In this document: positions 1 through 12,312 of the stretch, piece by piece | Layout: the number at the start of each line of letters is the position of its first letter | How positions within the stretch are numbered: position 1 is the stretch's first letter | Assembly (NCBI GenBank): GCA_963281155.1 | Contig: CAUJLY010000004.1 | Coordinates: 3,410,001 to 3,474,000 of the forward strand | Direction of reading: 5' to 3' | From: Rhabditophanes sp. KR3021 | Taxonomy: Eukaryota > Nematoda > Chromadorea > Rhabditida > Alloionematidae | DNA: 64,000 nt | Position numbers and translations under genes: made by a program | The notes under the pieces: generated by a model | What the model was told of the DNA's origin: nothing | What the model saw: only the letters and a program-made list of their open reading frames with translations | Database searches by the model: none

Positions 1-750
1 TATGGTGGTGAAGATGAATTAATCAAAGAATTCATTCCCAAATTTACTGTCAGACAAAAAGAAATTGGATGCAATGGTGGTAGCGATTGTGTCTTTGGGG
101 GCAAAATTGAGCCTGAACAAATTGCTATGAATAGACTTAAGTCTAATTTTCATCCAGAATGCTTCTTAAAATCTCGCAAGACGTTTTATCGTGGTGATGC
201 TAGTGGAGCTGATGGATATGCAGACTTATCCGAGGATCAAAAAAACGAAGTCAACGAAAGGTTTGCTCGCGTTAAGAAGGAAATTGAAGAAGAGAATCAG
301 AAAAGATCGCTTGAAGTTGTTGAAGTAAAGGAAGATGCTCTAAGAGAACAATCTAAAACTATGAGAGAATTGAAAGATAAACTCCTTAGTGTTTACAAGA
401 AGTCAGATTTGCTCGATTTTTTCGAACGCGATGTTGAATCTTCTAAATTGAAGAAAGAACCTGCTGATAAATTAAGCGAAATCTTGGTATCATTGCTTCT
501 CTATGGTGTCGCCGGAAATTGCCCATTATGTGATGCAAGTGTCTACTTTAATTATAGACAAGGCGCGTTTGCTTGCAGTAAAAGCAATGGAAAAACGGAA
601 GTTTGTCTATACAGCAAGAAAAATGCTGAAACTGAATTGTTCAAAGTTCCACAAGGAATTAAATCCGATAAAAAATGGCAAAAACTAAAGATAATTCCTC
701 AAACTCTTCAACGCAAATATCCTCTTCCAACTATCTTCCATCACGAGTAG
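1..750 (+). CDS. PARP1-like protein, zinc finger plus PADR1 domain (5' partial)
   Basis: The frame is open from the first base, so the start lies outside the window; 249 codons are visible. A PARP-type zinc finger occupies about residues 20-60, ending in an HPECF motif. Its first two cysteines are spaced C-x5-C rather than the usual C-x2-C, so that half is divergent. A charged helical linker follows. Residues about 150-245 match the PADR1/third zinc-binding domain of PARP1, with cysteines spaced C-x2-C-x13-C-x9-C and a conserved KLKI segment. PARP1 family proteins bind DNA breaks and make poly(ADP-ribose), but this frame stops right after PADR1. No BRCT, WGR or catalytic region is visible before the convergent gene ending at 972. 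A GTAGCT donor overlaps the stop, so splicing to a distant exon is not excluded. An AATAAA lies near 963. Confidence 0.8.
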   Translation, partial: YGGEDELIKEFIPKFTVRQKEIGCNGGSDCVFGGKIEPEQIAMNRLKSNFHPECFLKSRKTFYRGDASGADGYADLSEDQKNEVNERFARVKKEIEEENQKRSLEVVEVKEDALREQSKTMRELKDKLLSVYKKSDLLDFFERDVESSKLKKEPADKLSEILVSLLLYGVAGNCPLCDASVYFNYRQGAFACSKSNGKTEVCLYSKKNAETELFKVPQGIKSDKKWQKLKIIPQTLQRKYPLPTIFHHE

Positions 751-815
751 CTTACCCTACATTTTATTTCATTTTTAATATTACTTCATTTCAATATTAA
801 TCCATTTTGTAAAAG

Positions 816-897
816 TGTAACAACACTTAATCTTAGTATTACTACATTTAATTTCAGTGTTACTACCATTAATTCCAGTCTTACTCATTTAATATTG
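816..897. repeat. degenerate tandem repeat, about 21 bp unit
   Basis: Four imperfect copies of a unit resembling TTACTACATTTAATTTCAGTG lie head to tail in the 221-bp gap between the PARP-like stop and the convergent EDEM3-like gene. It is noncoding. Confidence 0.5.
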
Positions 898-971
898 TAA
901 TTTTTCTCTATTTTTAAACCTCTTTTTTATCTTCTTGATATTAATTGATTAAATATATTTTGAAATAAATT

Positions 972-3900
972 TTATTCACATTGTTTCTTAAAACCATTTA
1001 AATAATTTGTAAATACATGAATTGGATTTGAAAATCTATTACCCAAACGAACTACAATATTCTTGTTCTTGCTATATTCTACTAACAGTTTCGTAGCTTC
1101 GGCGTGAAATAAAAATATTACTGGAATTATAACCTTTTCTTCATTGGTATTTTCAACATCCTTAGCCATAGCAAAGGCATATCCCGTGTCAAAAGAGGAA
1201 TTGTCGTTATTGTCAACTATGATTAAGGAAACTGCCCCAGCTTTTTGAGCGAATTTAGCTTTTGTATGAAAGCTACAAATGCCACGTTTCACAATTGCAA
1301 TTTTATCTCTCACAGTTTCGTTATTTTCATATTCAACGCATCCTTCATATGGCTGTACTGTTATAACATTTGCGGTAACCTAAAAATATTGGATTGCTAA
1401 TATTTAAAAATTGTAAACTTACATGTTTTAAAAATGAAAAATCATCCCCAAAATGAGCAAATCCGCCTAAAAAGGAAGCTTGCTTTCCACCATACGCTGA
1501 ACCACTTAGTATTTGCAATGTTCGCCACTGAGTTGAGTTCGCAACATTATCAAGTTCAATTACTCTTGAATATAAAGAAGCGATTTCATTCATAAATTCA
1601 ATTCCATAGGTACGTTTGAGAACACATTTTGCCTAAAGTTAACATGAATTTCAAAGATATTTATTTTTGTTTGTACATTACAATATATAAATACAATAAT
1701 GGTAATATTATACAATATTTAAGAAGGATATTCTAGACTAAGCTACATTTATGTCTATTGTTTTTTTTCTTTTTGAAGAAAAGATGCTTTCATTCGGGTT
1801 AAGGATTTTATCAGATATCTTGCTAACAATACACATACAGAGCATATACATAATAAGATTGCCAAAGTTAGAAACCATGCGAATAATAATAGCATGATTA
1901 TAGAAAAGAGTTCGTAATAAAATCCTTTTGAAGACATCAAGAAAGAAGATGTATCAGGCAAAAGTCCAACAAAAATTTTGAAATATTTTTGAAAAATAGA
2001 AATCTGTATAGTAACAAAGGTTAACGGAGAATTAATACGTTTAAGAAGGACATCAAAAATACATTATCAAGGACAAAAATCATATTTGGGTGCGATTAAT
2101 TATCCTAAGTGATATGGTACGTGTAAAAAACAATGATTAAAGACAAAATATAAAAAAAGTAGTATAAAAATGAAAATATAACTAAAAAGATGCATCCTTT
2201 GAGAGTTTTAGGACGCACAATTATCCACGAACAGCAAAACACAACTAACATGCAAAATATGTGTTTTTTACTTACGGTATTTGGAGTGTGGGTGAATTTT
2301 ATATGTCCATTAGCGTCAATTTCGAGCGTTATACCCATTGACAATAGCTCCGACGTGTGATCCTTATTATTAAGAAGAAAATCTTTCGCTCTTATCCTGG
2401 GTTGTTGAATATTACAGTTATCATCGTTTCCAGAGCTTGAAACAATACGACTCATGAAAACTCCAGTTTCTGCCCTTATTTTTCTGCCGTAATCCGTGAG
2501 GTTTTCAGCATTTTTAAACTCATCGTCATAATATGGACATATTTTGCTGTAATCAGTGTGTAAATCATCATTCATTACTTCATCACGATCCAAGAAAATC
2601 TTCCTTGGTTTATCGGAGTTGATCCCCATTGTTAGAGGTAAGAAATGGGCTTCGGTGGTTAAAACATAAACGTCTGGATCGAAGATCATATCCCCTGGCT
2701 CAGCAAATATCATGTATAGGTATTTAACTGTTTCAGCGAGGAAGAAGCTCTCCATGCTATCTTCATGAACGTTAATATTTCTAACGTCTTTAATCGAAGC
2801 ATAGCCGCATTTAACTCTGTGATATTTATTAATATTTTTGACTAGCATTTCCGCAACTTCTAAATAGTGCTCATCTTTTGTAGCTTTGTACAAAAAATAT
2901 GTACTTTCAATCATCTCTGGCCGGATTAAACTTTGTCCCCAATGAATATTCATGTCAAAGGTGAATGCTTCAGGAATCATTTTATGCCGTTTCATTACCA
3001 AATTATATAATTCATGCATTTCAATGGCTGCCTTCAGATCTCCTTTTAAAACTTGGATTGTAGGCCAGAAGGCTGACAACGAATCCATCCATCCTAAATT
3101 ACCAAATTAATTAAAAGAATTTTTATAAATAATTTACATACCCTTCACAGACGATCCCGTCCGCATGTCAATATCGATATAAAGTGGCCCTTTATTTATT
3201 TGAGTCATTATAGCCTTATAATGCTTGTTAAAGCGTTGTAAATACTGTTCATCACCAAATAAGAGGTATGTTTTAAAAAGATACTCGAAATAAGAATCAA
3301 GGCCTGCTCCTATGCCCGAATCCTTTCGAATCCACTCTCCATGATGGATTTCAAGAGTTGTACCTACAAAATAAATTTATACGCAAAATAGAACTTGTTT
3401 TAGATACCCATAAGATCGCTTTCCAAATTTCTTTGGGCCCATAGGAAGTCCATCGTCTTCTTGGCTGCTTTTTCATAAACATCGTTTGAAGTTAATCTAG
3501 ACAAGGCTGTAAATTCCAGAATCATTGTTCCGGCACAGGCCGTACAAGTGTTCTTTAGAAGTTTGATGGTAGGTGTAATTCCTCGTTTTAAATTAACTTT
3601 TGAGTAAGGCAAACCAGATGTATTGAATGCAGGCAAAAGTCTTTTTGCCACATCTTCCGCCATATCTAATAGTTGTTTATCATACCACTGCATCCGAGTG
3701 GAATCATGGTTTTTTAACACACCAGCCATTATATGCCCGGAAACAAGGCCTCCGACAACGCGTATGGTTACTTCGAATACACTTACGTCAAAGTCAGAAT
3801 CCAATGTGACAGTTTTAATTACTTTTTCTACTGCTGATTCGAACTCATCAAATTGAGAAAATACAATTAGTGAATCCAAAGAATCAATTAAAGTAAGGGA

Positions 3901-4184
3901 AAAATTGCCTAGTGCATCGTCTATTGTTCCCCTATTTGAGTCTTGTCTTCTTCTTCCTCCACAAGTGAGTGGCATCAATTCGTCGTCTGGAAACGCATAT
4001 TTCATATAGGACTGGAAACCGTGTGTAAACATTTCTTTTACTTCATTTCTAAACCAAATGATAATTGCATGCTATATTCATTTCATTTAACTTACTTTAA
4101 TGCCACTTTATCAACTTTAGCATTTGTGAATTGAACCGTAATAAATAAATATATTATAAATACACAAAATAACCGAGGTTTCAT
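972..4184 (-). CDS. EDEM3: EDEM3-type ER degradation-enhancing alpha-mannosidase-like protein
   Basis: Six exons join in phase: 4184-4096, 4048-3408, 3363-3142, 3093-2276, 1632-1423 and 1379-972, giving 795 aa. It begins with a signal peptide ending FTNA. A glycoside hydrolase family 47 domain covers about residues 30-480. Visible motifs are DSLDSL, the FEVTIRVVGGLVSGH segment with the expected acidic residue, DSYFEYL and EAHFLPL. The C-terminal quarter is a protease-associated (PA) domain with KRGICSF and KAGAVSLIIVDN. GH47 plus PA is the layout of EDEM3, which trims mannose from misfolded glycoproteins in the ER and commits them to ERAD. The C-terminus (KKQCE) has no KDEL-like retrieval signal, unlike mammalian EDEM3. 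The fourth intron is 643 bp and holds a separate small ORF. Introns 1 to 3 are 45-50 bp. Confidence 0.9.
1755..1937 (-). CDS. hypothetical 60-aa membrane protein inside an EDEM3 intron
   Basis: An ATG-initiated ORF lies wholly within the large fourth intron of the EDEM3-like gene, on the same strand. It has one long hydrophobic segment (about residues 8-45, rich in L, I, C and F) followed by a basic tail ending QKEKKQ. The frame stays open a little upstream of the ATG, so it could also be the tail of an alternative exon. I recognise no family. Hydrophobic ORFs arise easily in AT-rich DNA, so coding status is uncertain. Confidence 0.25.
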   Translation of the reverse strand: MSSKGFYYELFSIIMLLLFAWFLTLAILLCICSVCVLLARYLIKSLTRMKASFLQKEKKQ

Positions 4185-7100
4185 TTTTGTGAGGCAAGAA
4201 TAATAACAAAAATATAGAATTAGTAATCGAATATTGGAAGTTATTCAATATTTCAATCCTTGGTTCATTCTGAAAATAGGTATATAATGATATTTTACAA
4301 TAAATTATTAGTGACGTTGCAACTTTTTCGCGACATCTTCTTCGTTCCTGTCATTGGGTTTTAGCCAAAAAGTGCAATATGTAACAATATTTAATTCAAT
4401 TGTTTTTTTAATTAAGTTATATTACAGAAATATATTAATTCAAATGGAATATTTGTACATCAAAGCATCACTTGTTTTGGTAGCTTTTATAAAATCAATC
4501 TTGTTACAACGACACATTGCGTCCGCACCTCGATTTACTGCGTTTAAAATCTTGCTTTGGAATCGAAAGAAAATAATATGTCTGTACTTCCTGTATTTTA
4601 AATCCCTTAATTTGAATGGAACAGCATATTAATGAAAAACCAGTTGTGGATCATCAAGAAAGTTAAGGATGTTTTTCTTCATTCATACGTATGTCATTTG
4701 TGTATACTTTTACATAATCAAAGCTCGTTCAAAAGCTAATCAAACATCAAATTAAATTTTTTACGAAAATGTATTATACAATTAATAAACAATCATAAAT
4801 ACTTAGTCAATAGTAATCTGACAACTTTTTAAAACGAAATTGATTAATAATCAATTCTGCTTACGATCAGTTTTTATAAATAAATATATTCATTTTTTAA
4901 CATCAAAATAAACATTCATAAAATGACCAACTTTACAATAATTTTTTTTGACACAACATCTTGATGAAAAATATTCTTTTCGTTAAGAGAAATTGAAACC
5001 TTGTTAACAAATATTTTGATTATTCAAAACTAAAGTTATTTTAATTCGTAAAATCTAAATCTATTAAGTTCTTTAATACTAAATATATATTATCCAAATC
5101 ACGTTTAAATAACATTATGGTATTATGACTAATTTCATAATTTCTGCAAAATGGTTTATTATTTTAATATATTAGCTAAGATAATCTTTTTTCGAGTAAA
5201 AACTTTACATTGCCCCCTTAAATTATCTACTTTGTACGTTTTTATCATTTTTCTACACATTTTGTCCCTATTAAATCAAACACACAGCTTATTATGTCAT
5301 GTTTTGTCTAAAATATATTTATCTGCATTGACAACAAACAAATGACTGTCATTACGTACCAGGTCGTGGATCTGAAAAAGAATAATGAAATGATGAGCGT
5401 CATTTTTTCTTGCAATAATCAAATTTGCTGAACGGGTATAAACGTTTTTAAATACATTCATTCATTGCAATAAAAAAACGCACACTATTTTTGAAGTTCA
5501 AAGTTAATTTGTTGTTTTCTTCGTCTTATCTTTTACCATACACAAAACAAAATTAAAATGAAAGAATTTTTTATTTAAATATTTACCTCTTCAATTTGAA
5601 CAAGATATTGTTGTTGTTTTTATTCAAACCCGGAACAGATTAAATGACATATTCCGATATTCAAACATTCCCAATTTCCAAGGACACATTAATGATTCTT
5701 TTAATTACAAAAATATTTTATCCTCCTTACTAGTCAAATAAATCAGACACTGTTTTATCTGCTGACGCATTATTATTTTGATAACCTAGAGCATATTTGC
5801 CGTGCCAATCAACAACAATAATATAAAACACATAAAAATTGTATTCTAATAAACTCTTTTTTTATTGCTCCCAAATTATATTTATTTGTCCATATGATTC
5901 ACATTGCAAGCTGGTAACGTTTGTCAACTAGATAACCATTATATAACTATTGTTATAGTCATCATTTGACTGCTACTAATATTGTCGTTCAATTTTTTTT
6001 AGGACTTGAGTGGTTTTATTGTCATGTTTTATAGTTCAATTGCATTGGCTGCAAAATGTACTCACAATTTTGCATTTTCTATTTTGGAGGTATTTCGAAA
6101 CTTTGGATCATATTTATATTAATTTATTTCAATGTCATATTTCCACATTTCCTTACATCACTTACTCTAGCTATGCATAGACTATAAATTACAAACTATA
6201 CACGTAGTTTATAAATATAATTTAAAAAATAGATTGTCCCTCTATCATATTAGCTAGTTAATCAAATAATAACTAAAAACTATCTCAAATTATCATAAAA
6301 AGTAAACTCAATTTTGCCGCAAATCTGCTAATTAATGGGACAAAAAGTTTGGGATGATTGATGAAACACAACTTTTAATTATGTATTTATTGTCTCTTTA
6401 AGTTTTACTTCGTCCCCTTTGGCAATGATTGTTCGATTTCATCTTGTTTGAATGCCTGTTTATAAATTGTTAAGTTCGAACACGTATAAATACTTTTTTA
6501 CACGTCTTTAATTTAATCAGTATGTCTTTGACAATCAAGTTAATTTTAAATAGGTATATTTGCACTTATTTTACTGACTTAATAATACAAATTATTACCA
6601 TTGTATTTAGCATCTGCCGTTAATTCATATGTAATTGAGCCTTTTGGTCAATCTGATGCTTATCTATTTAAATTACACATATTTTCAACTTATATTTTTT
6701 TGTGGTCATGAACAATGATCGCTCTTGGAAATTAATTTACACCCACAACTCGAATCATCATATTATTTTTATTTAAGACAATATACATACATTTTTTATT
6801 ATTTTCTATTTTCTTCTTTCTGATAAACCAAAAACGTTTCTTTATTGAGTAGTTTAGTAACACATAGATTTAGTGTAAGAAACAGAGATTTCTAATTAAT
6901 CATCATCTAATAATAGAGTTGTCCTTAGCTTAACCCTTTTTTCTAGCTTAACCTTTGTCTGGCAAACCAAATGGTATCACTAAATATATGGCTTTTAAAA
7001 GTCAATACATGAACTAGACAATTGCTATCAAATATTATAAATCACACACTAAATTTTATGATATATGTACAATTTTTTATAATTTCTGATGACTTGTAAG

Positions 7101-10059
7101 CAGATCAAACCCATCAATTCAACTGGTTGCCCTTGTGCAGAATAATTAAGAAGGGATTGGGCGTGAAAGTGATACCACATGTTTCCATTTTTGTGTAGGG
7201 TGGGAAAATGTCTGATATATTTAGTTTAAATCTCCCTCACTTATCTATTTTTCTTATTCACGTATCTTTGCCAGCTTTGTTATTGTACATTGGAACTTGT
7301 TTATTCAGTCCTACACTATTAATTGTATCATTTTTATAATTTCCCTCAAATTATTATATCTTTCCTTACACCACTATTTATTAGCATATCCAACATACAA
7401 ATTGTATGCTGTATAATAATTTCTTTGAAAAACGCCAACTTTTATAACATTATTATAAACTACATTCGTATATTAGGTGAATTGTTGCTTCAAAGACAAT
7501 GCTCACTATGCGTTTTAATAAATATTTTATTGTATTTATACAATCATTACAATTTCCGAAAAGCATCTAAAGATGTCTGCCGACTTTTAACGCCAAATTA
7601 TGCGCCAACCATGTCATAAGTATTATACGCTTGTTGCTTAAACATCTAAATAGTCTGGGTATTAACACCTCCATAAAAACTTTACTAAGCGTCTTTGTGT
7701 GTATAAATTATGCTGTTATTGTTATGCGCGACAGATATTCAGTGATAACATTAGTGGTGTCATCTTGGGTCTTGTGACTGCACAAACATATGATATTATA
7801 ATAATAATGACTGGCTTGGCAAGATATGCATATGTGGATTGATATATTAAGCTATAGACTTGTTTAATTAAGAGAAATCTTCGTAGTAGTAGTACTATTT
7901 GTGAACTTTTGTTATTTAGGTGGTATTATAAAGAACACAAAATTGATGGCAAAATGTCCCAGTCAATTGACATTTCATTATATTAAGTTTCCAAATGTAT
8001 TCCTGTGTTATCATTTGATGATATAAATAATGAATTTCTTTTTGTCTATTAACTGTCTTGATGATCATTCCAAAGGAATTTATAAAAAAGCAGACTTAAA
8101 GTAAATATTTAACTTTATTATTTAAAAAACGCAAGGTTGATTCATCGTTTTTCCTTTTCTTAACTGTTTTCCGAAATTAACACTGTTTTAATCGGATTAA
8201 AGTCTGATGACAACATTTACGTTTGTATCATATATCCAGGTTTAATATGCAGTTATTTTTTAAAATAAGTGTACATTACATTTATTCTATTATGTTGTTG
8301 TATTAAATTGCATCAACAGACTGTTTTTATTTAGTTTATACTTGAAATTATTTTCAGCTTCCACATACATACTTAGTTATTTATTTACATATATTGTGCC
8401 AGATAAATTATTAACAAATTTTTATTGTTAGTCAACTTTTAATTATATACGTACATTCATTCACATATTTAATTCAGTTAATTTTCCTAATATTTAAAAG
8501 CGGTAAAAATATTGTTTTGTAGAAAATAAATGTCATAAATGTGATCAGGTCACATTGAAGGTTGCCTTAGAGAAATGATTCGGTTGTTTTTGGTATTTTT
8601 AGATTATTTCCTTGTATTTCAATAATAAATACTTTTTCATTTCCTATGTGCATCTATAGACGCATATTTGAATTGTATACTGATTATATTATTCAAACAT
8701 ATTTTTGGTCATTTTATGACCTATTTTGCTCTGACAAATTATTATGAGATATTGTGTTAACAGCTGAGTTGAGTGGAAGCTAGTTTGCGCTCTAAACTTT
8801 TATGATTTGTTATTGTCGATGGTCCTAGGTTCCTTTCTGATAAAGATATTAGTATGGGGCATTGGGAAAAATTGTAGGACAAAAAGAGATTAGTCAAAAG
8901 TTAAACATAAACACATTACGAAATCCAAAAAACGACACAAACGTTAGGTCGGTCTGACTTTTTTAGAGTTATTATTTACAATAATACCCGGGACCTTACT
9001 TTTGCTGATAATATGACGGTGAAGGAGAAAATAACGTTTGTCATCACATCATATCATTGCTATCAGTACGAAAGCCATCAACACACATGATAGACAAATC
9101 ATTATTTTGTACCTATAGATGGGTTGTTTTTTGCAGAACACATAGTATCTGATAACATTCACAGCCCAATTCTAGAGGGCTTATAAGTGATGACTTTATG
9201 TTTTAAACTTATTATTAAATTTTACAATATTTCATTCAAACTATTTTTCTATCATAATTTTATTAATTGCATATTTACTTTGACCATTGTTTTACATTAT
9301 CACCTGTAGTGACATTTATTATTGGGACATATAATATTTATTATTATTTTAATATTGCATAAATTAAGTAGATTTGTGCATATATTTTATTCATGTAATA
9401 AAAGTTGAAAGACATTTCATAATGAGGACTATTGTTATTGTATAATGCTTACCAAATAGTTGTTGTAAACAATACAAGTCATACAAATAGATCAACTCCA
9501 TTGCATTTATGTATTATACATGAGTTAGACTAGTGTATTTAATGGGGGCTATTTTGTTTTTGATTCCGAATTACGTATCATCACACAACAAATGCTATGT
9601 ATCTTGACATTATTTGATAAGACGGATTTTACTTATTTTAGTGTGGAAAAATCAAATATCATTTTAGGTGCAATTGTTCCAAATGTGATGTGTTACCAAA
9701 AGATCACGCGTTTTCCACTTTCTAAAGACACTTTACAAGTCTATAAGTTAGTGGTCGTTGATCATGTGACAATAATACCCTGGTACGAGCTCTTATTTAT
9801 AAATAACCAAGAAAAATAAACTATAAACATTTGTTACACTTTTTAACACTACTTTTATGTTAAATCTGTTAGAAGCTTTTTTAGAAAACACTAAGCATAT
9901 TGTTTTTTGAGTCTTGTCCTATTTAGCATCAAAACTCTTATAAACTATATACAAAAACAGAAGATAAAGAACAGCTGGATAAAATTTGGGTTAAATACTT
10001 TTTAAATATCTTAAAATAGTTTAATTCAAAAACAAAATACTTGCTCTTTAATCAATTTC

Positions 10060-10165
10060 AGAACTCGGGTTTGTTTTTTATTTTCATTTTAGAACTCGGT
10101 CTTGTGTTTTAATTTGGAATTTGGTCTCGTGTTATTAATTTGGAACTTGGCATGTGTGTTTGTCT
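10060..10165. repeat. degenerate tandem repeat, 25-32 bp unit
   Basis: Four successive imperfect copies of a unit built around AGAACTCGGTCTTGTGTTTT (then GGAATTTGGTCTCGTG and GGAACTTGGCATGTGTG) can be read. It is noncoding and sits in the gene-poor region. Confidence 0.55.
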
Positions 10166-12008
10166 TGTAGTAAAGACTTTTTATTAGTAGATGATATGTG
10201 GCACACCAAAATCCTTATCCACTAGCAACAAATGTGGCATGTAAATGTATGTATATATGGGTGTATTCATTTAAATATGTGTTTATATGTGATGTGATAC
10301 TACTCATCATTGCTAAGTAACAATTTTCAGTATTATTTTTGGTTTATTGGTCTATTTTTGAAATTGAGAAAGTAAGAGAAATAGAGCAACGTTAAATGGA
10401 AACATTGTCTTGGTAAGAACAGTTGAGCAAGCAAATTTATAGTCCTCCTCTCACTACGCTCGACTTCTCCAAATCAAGTTACTAAAGCACGGCATGGAAT
10501 AAGCATTGACCGCGCAATCGACCTCTCTTAAGAGTATCAGCTGTAAGCGGGCCTTTACCCTGCTACTTTTCCTTCAATTTGTTCTACAACAAATTTCATC
10601 GAAGCATCATGATATTTGTCATCTACTACCATGTCCAGCACTTTCATAAGCATAGCTCACAGCTGCCCTTTAAGTACAATGTCTTTTTAGGGGAACCAAA
10701 TTAAGCGAATTTGAAATAAATGTAGTCAATGTTATTGCACTCCAGTTCGGCATCATAAACTATGGTGTGTATTCAATTTTGTAAAAAGACTCGGAATGCC
10801 CTTTCTCATTCAATTTCCAGTGTACTTCATGAGCCAGCCTTTATTTCACAATATATAACCAGCTCAGAATAATATTTTTTGTGTATTTTTTCCATTTCTG
10901 TTATTTTATTTTGTATCTAAAAATTCTCATCTATTCCTAGTTGTGCATCCAAAACAAAGACAATTCACATATATAGATGGGACTAATACTCTATAACATT
11001 AATTAACTCTATTTTAACGTAGAGTATGCCTGCCACTACATTCTCTGAGTAGATTCAATTCATTTTCACATGGTTAACTTTTAAAAAATAAGTACGATGT
11101 ATATGTAAAATTCATATAGGTATTTATATTTCGCAATTTACTTTAATATTTAGTTATTAAGCCAAATTATAAAATTGAATAATTGATGAATATTTAATTA
11201 AGCAATTTACGAATGTGTGATAAGAATGTGGATTAGTATATGCTTTAAGTAGTTATCACTACAGCTGTTTACTAATATTTTTGTCCCACCTAACTTTTAT
11301 TTTTATGTGACTGTCAACAATCGGTTGATAAATAAAAACAAATTATAAGCATAAAATGACCATTTGTCCTCAAAACGCTATCTCTTTTCCTACCTAAGCC
11401 AATCTTTATTGTTTATTCTTTTGCAAAATGCACAACTCCGACAACATATGACTTTCATCTAGGGTGCTTAAGCACATAAACAATTATCTTATGCCGAATA
11501 TAAGTCACCTTCTTGTTTATTTGAACTGTCATATTTTTGCCGTAATAACTTATTCCTTTATTACGAAATTATTTGATTGGTCTCTCTAAAAATACATTTT
11601 GGACCCTATTTTTACCAAATTTTTACCATATTTATTCATTTTTATAAAATATTTATGTGCAATTTATAGAATATTTGTATACTATATTCATATACAATTT
11701 CTATGCAATTATATTTACTATTTTTATAAAATGAGTATGAAATATTCGTCCTCGTGCCTATCACATATTCATCTCAGTTTCGGTTGGTGCCATGCGACAC
11801 ATCGTTTCTAATTGAGGTTATAATATGGCCAATGATTAATTATTTTTTTATACATATTAAACAAAAAATGATACATATAGGAGTTAGGAATGAAAGCGTC
11901 TCAAGCTTGAACAACATTTTAATTTACATAATTAAGAGCCTTAATTGAAATGATTGGCATTAATGTATCATCATTAGTTATCTAGAAAGTAGATGTGACT
12001 GTCATTGG

Positions 12009-12187
12009 ATGGATAAATTGCGTACTATCTTTGTTGACCATTCTTTATTCATACCATGTTTATTATATGTATTATTGCTTCTATTTACTACAGCCACATC
12101 GCCTTTTATAAGTTGTTTTATTTGGTTTGCGCGCACTCGTAATAATCAAACTTTAGTCAGACGTTTGCGCCACCTACCAGGTTCAAG
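12009..12187 (+). CDS. orphan first-exon candidate: membrane anchor then basic LPG motif
   Basis: The ATG opens a frame with an N-terminal hydrophobic segment (about residues 12-40), a basic stretch (ARTRNNQTLVRRLRHL) and LPGSR, then a possible splice donor (CAAG|GTAAAA). An anchor followed by basic residues and a proline-glycine hinge resembles the start of microsomal cytochrome P450s. I found no downstream exon with P450 motifs, such as the heme-binding FxxGxRxC loop, so that name is only a hint. It may be a relic exon or a small unrelated protein. Confidence 0.2.
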
Positions 12188-12284
12188 GTAAAATAGCTTG
12201 CATAAATCATCTATTTATTGTTATTTAATTTATAAGGTAGCAGATGTTTTCTAAAGATCAACACCTAATACCTGCACTCCAAAA

Positions 12285-12312
12285 CAGGTGACATCTCGTT
12301 CATTCGCACCTG
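12285..12312. promoter_or_regulatory. paired E-box motifs (possible enhancer element)
   Basis: CAGGTG at 12285-12290 and CACCTG at 12307-12312 lie 16 bp apart in a locally less AT-rich patch, about 1.5 kb upstream of the repeat-protein gene. CAGGTG/CACCTG is a known bHLH/zinc-finger binding core, but such hexamers occur by chance. Confidence 0.15.

Noticed and set aside
2105..2275. Read-through of EDEM3 exon 4 into a hydrophobic tail
   Set aside because: A clean GTAAGT donor at 2275 joins in phase to an exon leading into the PA domain, so the tail is intron.
4354..4632. 92-codon plus-strand frame upstream of EDEM3
   Set aside because: Starts at a non-ATG codon and is hydrophobic and AT-driven; no neuropeptide or domain motif was found in it.
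7323..7619. 98-codon hydrophobic frame in the gene desert
   Set aside because: Composition is what AT-rich DNA yields by chance; no start context, splice partner or domain.
9592..9819. 75-codon frame in the gene desert
   Set aside because: Reads somewhat like protein but has no signal, domain or exon partners, and nearby DNA shows no coding bias.
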